A DNA stretch of 59,730 bases from the NCBI GenBank assembly GCA_947459245.1, contig CANHCV010000006.1, positions 1-59,730 of the forward strand, in the 5' to 3' direction. The translations under genes were made by a program, and so were the position numbers. The DNA is from Bacteroidota bacterium. Lineage in GTDB: Bacteria > Bacteroidota > Bacteroidia > UBA7662 > CANHCV01. The notes beneath the pieces were generated by a model. That model was not told the DNA's origin. It saw only the letters and a program-made list of their open reading frames with translations, and did no database searches. This document shows positions 58,220 through 59,730 of the stretch, one piece after another (within the stretch, counting starts at the first letter, position 1; each line of letters starts with the position of its first letter).

Positions 58220-58846
58220 TTATTTTTTCAAACACCGAACAGAAAACCCGGTTAATTTAAAATCTGAATAAGTTTCAGAAGTATTCTTCTCTGCCTCTAA
58301 GTATCGCACAAATGCTCCAGATCCTTCTCCCTCTGTTGAGGTCCACCATCCGCCAGTTTCTCCCAATCCGCTAAAAATACCGTTATTAATCAGAAACCCG
58401 CCGGGCAGTCCATTGAATCCATTGGGATTAACTCCATTTCCATTGTTTTTCCAACCCGTTGCGCTCTTCAACTTCTTCCCTGCTTGCATTATTCCTCCAG
58501 AAAAATCTACTAGCTTCAACCAATCTTCGGCAGTTGGAATACGATAACCCTTGGGAGCCAATCCTCTTTTATCGTTTACTGCATACCAATTGTATAAAAT
58601 ACCGTACTTTTTCCCATTTTCTGGCAAAAAATTGTAATAACACCACATGGGTTTTTCCAACTTCGCAGCACTATCCCACTCTGCTGCAGTTTTTGCCTGA
58701 GGGATATTTTCCCCATTTGCAAATTTTGTTACACTTAAATTTTGGGCAGTCCAAATCTGTGTTCCAATTTTCACTTCCTTTAAAGGTTGAGAAATAGAAG
58801 TTGTTATTCCCGTGAAAAACAACATCAATAAAAACAAAGCTTTCAT
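58220..58846 (-). CDS. FISUMP-domain secreted protein
   Basis: A 208-residue protein with signal peptide (MKALFLLMLFFTGITTSISQ, from the ATG at 58846) and a full 'Fibrobacter succinogenes major paralogous' domain: VKIGTQIWTAQNLSVTKFAN, AAKLEKPMWCYYNF, YGILYNWYAVNDKRGLAPKG, YRIPTAEDWLKL, NGFNGLPGG, WWTSTE and SVRCLKK at the end. FISUMP domains occur on exported proteins in Bacteroidota and Fibrobacteres; biochemical role unknown. Normal length. An upstream in-frame ATG (58867) is less likely because of the signal peptide. Confidence 0.88.
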   Translation of the reverse strand: MKALFLLMLFFTGITTSISQPLKEVKIGTQIWTAQNLSVTKFANGENIPQAKTAAEWDSAAKLEKPMWCYYNFLPENGKKYGILYNWYAVNDKRGLAPKGYRIPTAEDWLKLVDFSGGIMQAGKKLKSATGWKNNGNGVNPNGFNGLPGGFLINNGIFSGLGETGGWWTSTEGEGSGAFVRYLEAEKNTSETYSDFKLTGFSVRCLKK

Positions 58847-58893
58847 AAATCTATTTTTTGGCTCCACGTCAAAAATGATGCCATTTGTTGTAT

Positions 58894-59730
58894 TTACCTC
58901 AATTCCCTTGTTAAATCCATCAAATCGAAGCGGGCGGTAAACATCACCCGTCTAAAAACGCTGTTGTACCGCCCGAAATACAAATCGAAATCAGACGAAT
59001 ACATCAACGGTAAGTTCACGGTAAAGACTTTACCCCTTCCAAAACTCAAAAACTCGTACTGCAAACCCGCAACGTACAAACTCGATTTCTGAGACGGTAA
59101 GATCGATTTCGCGTTGGCAAACATGGCTAAATCGGCATACACCTGAACAGGAACCGGTAAGGGCAAATGGGAAGTGAACTGAATGGATGCCGCCCAATCG
59201 TTGGTAAAATTAAATCCAGTAAACTGGTTGTACGGCAAGGCGATCCTCAAACCGGCATCCCGAACGTTTCGGTTCTTCGCAAACAACCCCGTTTCACTGC
59301 TTCGGCAAGGTTGAACCTGCTCCAAGGTGTAATCATCGGCACCGCTCGAAGCCAAAACACGAATGCCAGGATTGGCCACATATCCTTTGGAAAAAGGAAA
59401 CGAATCGGAAGTCATGATGCCCATTTTCCCTGCGTAAATCCGGAAATCTGCACCCCGCCCTTTTTTCTCAAAACTGATGCGTTGGGTCCACTCCAATCCC
59501 AATTTCCAATAATCTGGATTTCCCTCCAAATCTACCGAAAACGAAGAAGGATTGATGGGTTGAGCATTTTTTCGGCGGTACTCCAATCGGTAAATGGGAA
59601 GCGTTCTTCCCTTTCCATCGTACACCAATTGATTGGCGCTATCCAAACCGTACTGATCTAAAATATTCATGAACGCCACCGCCGAAAGGGTGTTGGAAAC
59701 GGTGGAAAACGCTCCACCTCGTTCCCCAAA
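58894..59730 (-). CDS. C-terminal part of a probable outer-membrane protein, cut by the window edge
   Basis: The frame is open to the right end of the window, so at least 278 residues of a longer protein are present. Content: an initial helical stretch (GGAFSTVSNTLSAVAFMNIL), then many alternating amphipathic strands with aromatic ends (WKLGLEWTQRISFEKK, DFRIYAGKMGIM, FNFTNDWAASIQFTSHLPLP, SLYVAGLQYEFLSFGRGK, FDLYFGRYNSVFRRVMFTAR), which resembles a beta-barrel C-terminus of a large Bacteroidota outer-membrane protein. The final residues are DLTRELR. The N-terminal domain and therefore the function are not visible. Confidence 0.6.
   Translation of the reverse strand, partial: FGERGGAFSTVSNTLSAVAFMNILDQYGLDSANQLVYDGKGRTLPIYRLEYRRKNAQPINPSSFSVDLEGNPDYWKLGLEWTQRISFEKKGRGADFRIYAGKMGIMTSDSFPFSKGYVANPGIRVLASSGADDYTLEQVQPCRSSETGLFAKNRNVRDAGLRIALPYNQFTGFNFTNDWAASIQFTSHLPLPVPVQVYADLAMFANAKSILPSQKSSLYVAGLQYEFLSFGRGKVFTVNLPLMYSSDFDLYFGRYNSVFRRVMFTARFDLMDLTRELR

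Overview
The window looks like a chromosomal segment of a Bacteroidota bacterium, most likely a member of the Flavobacteriales (possibly a Crocinitomicaceae or Cryomorphaceae relative; this lineage call is inference). The evidence is: several very large secreted proteins with type IX secretion (T9SS) C-terminal sorting domains, a PorZ-like T9SS protein, Bacteroidota-type -7 promoter boxes (TAnnTTTG) in front of many genes, a methionine synthase split into two genes, and phylum-restricted families (DUF2480, BT_3928-type DoxX, FISUMP). No tRNA, rRNA, CRISPR array or recognisable insertion sequence was seen.

Layout. 1-1156: two head-to-head toxin-antitoxin loci, the left one broken by a frameshift, with two identical-form inverted repeats (GTTTC-N8-GAAAC) between them. 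1279-4365 (minus): an operon of amino-acid permease, PLP class-V enzyme and exported archaemetzincin. 4494-5180: a VapBC-like pair. 5230-6327: a VbhA/Fic toxin-antitoxin cassette between two 95-bp direct repeats derived from the 3' end of the neighbouring ABC permease gene, differing only at synonymous positions. 6239-8489: ABC permease and BT_3928 protein. 8630-9706: rpsF-rpsR-rplI, with perfect Shine-Dalgarno sequences before the second and third genes. 9783-11792: an RluB-type pseudouridine synthase with 13 tandem copies of a 19-20 residue Arg/Asp-rich repeat. 11797-13591: a membrane protein and three small secreted proteins. 13642-17453: promoter, SAM-I riboswitch and split metH. 18868-25943 (minus): prfC, amino-acid dehydrogenase, metF, a 43-residue membrane peptide, an ALDH7-type dehydrogenase and glycyl-tRNA synthetase. 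26022-30256: sbcD-sbcC. 30286-32562: porZ. 32559-33838 (minus): thyA-folA.

33900-54775 is dominated by surface proteins: two tandem paralogous ~1720-residue proteins with gliding-motility-type C-termini, the upstream one 5 bases after hldD (LPS heptose precursor synthesis); then, past queD-fabD, a ~1916-residue LamG protein and a 729-residue T9SS cargo. 54841-57536 carries an MFS transporter, a DUF2480 protein and a lytic transglycosylase. The right end has a repeat cluster, two small secreted proteins and the C-terminal part of a probable outer-membrane protein that runs off the window.

Themes worth attention: (i) the LamG protein, in which three Ig-like modules are each interrupted at the same loop by a whole inserted domain, one of them clearly AT-rich; (ii) the Fic cassette boundaries; (iii) Shine-Dalgarno-driven rpsR and rplI in a phylum whose ribosomes normally hide the anti-Shine-Dalgarno using bS6, bS18 and bS21; (iv) a set of genes whose -7 box lies only 3-6 bases before the start codon, implying leaderless mRNAs.
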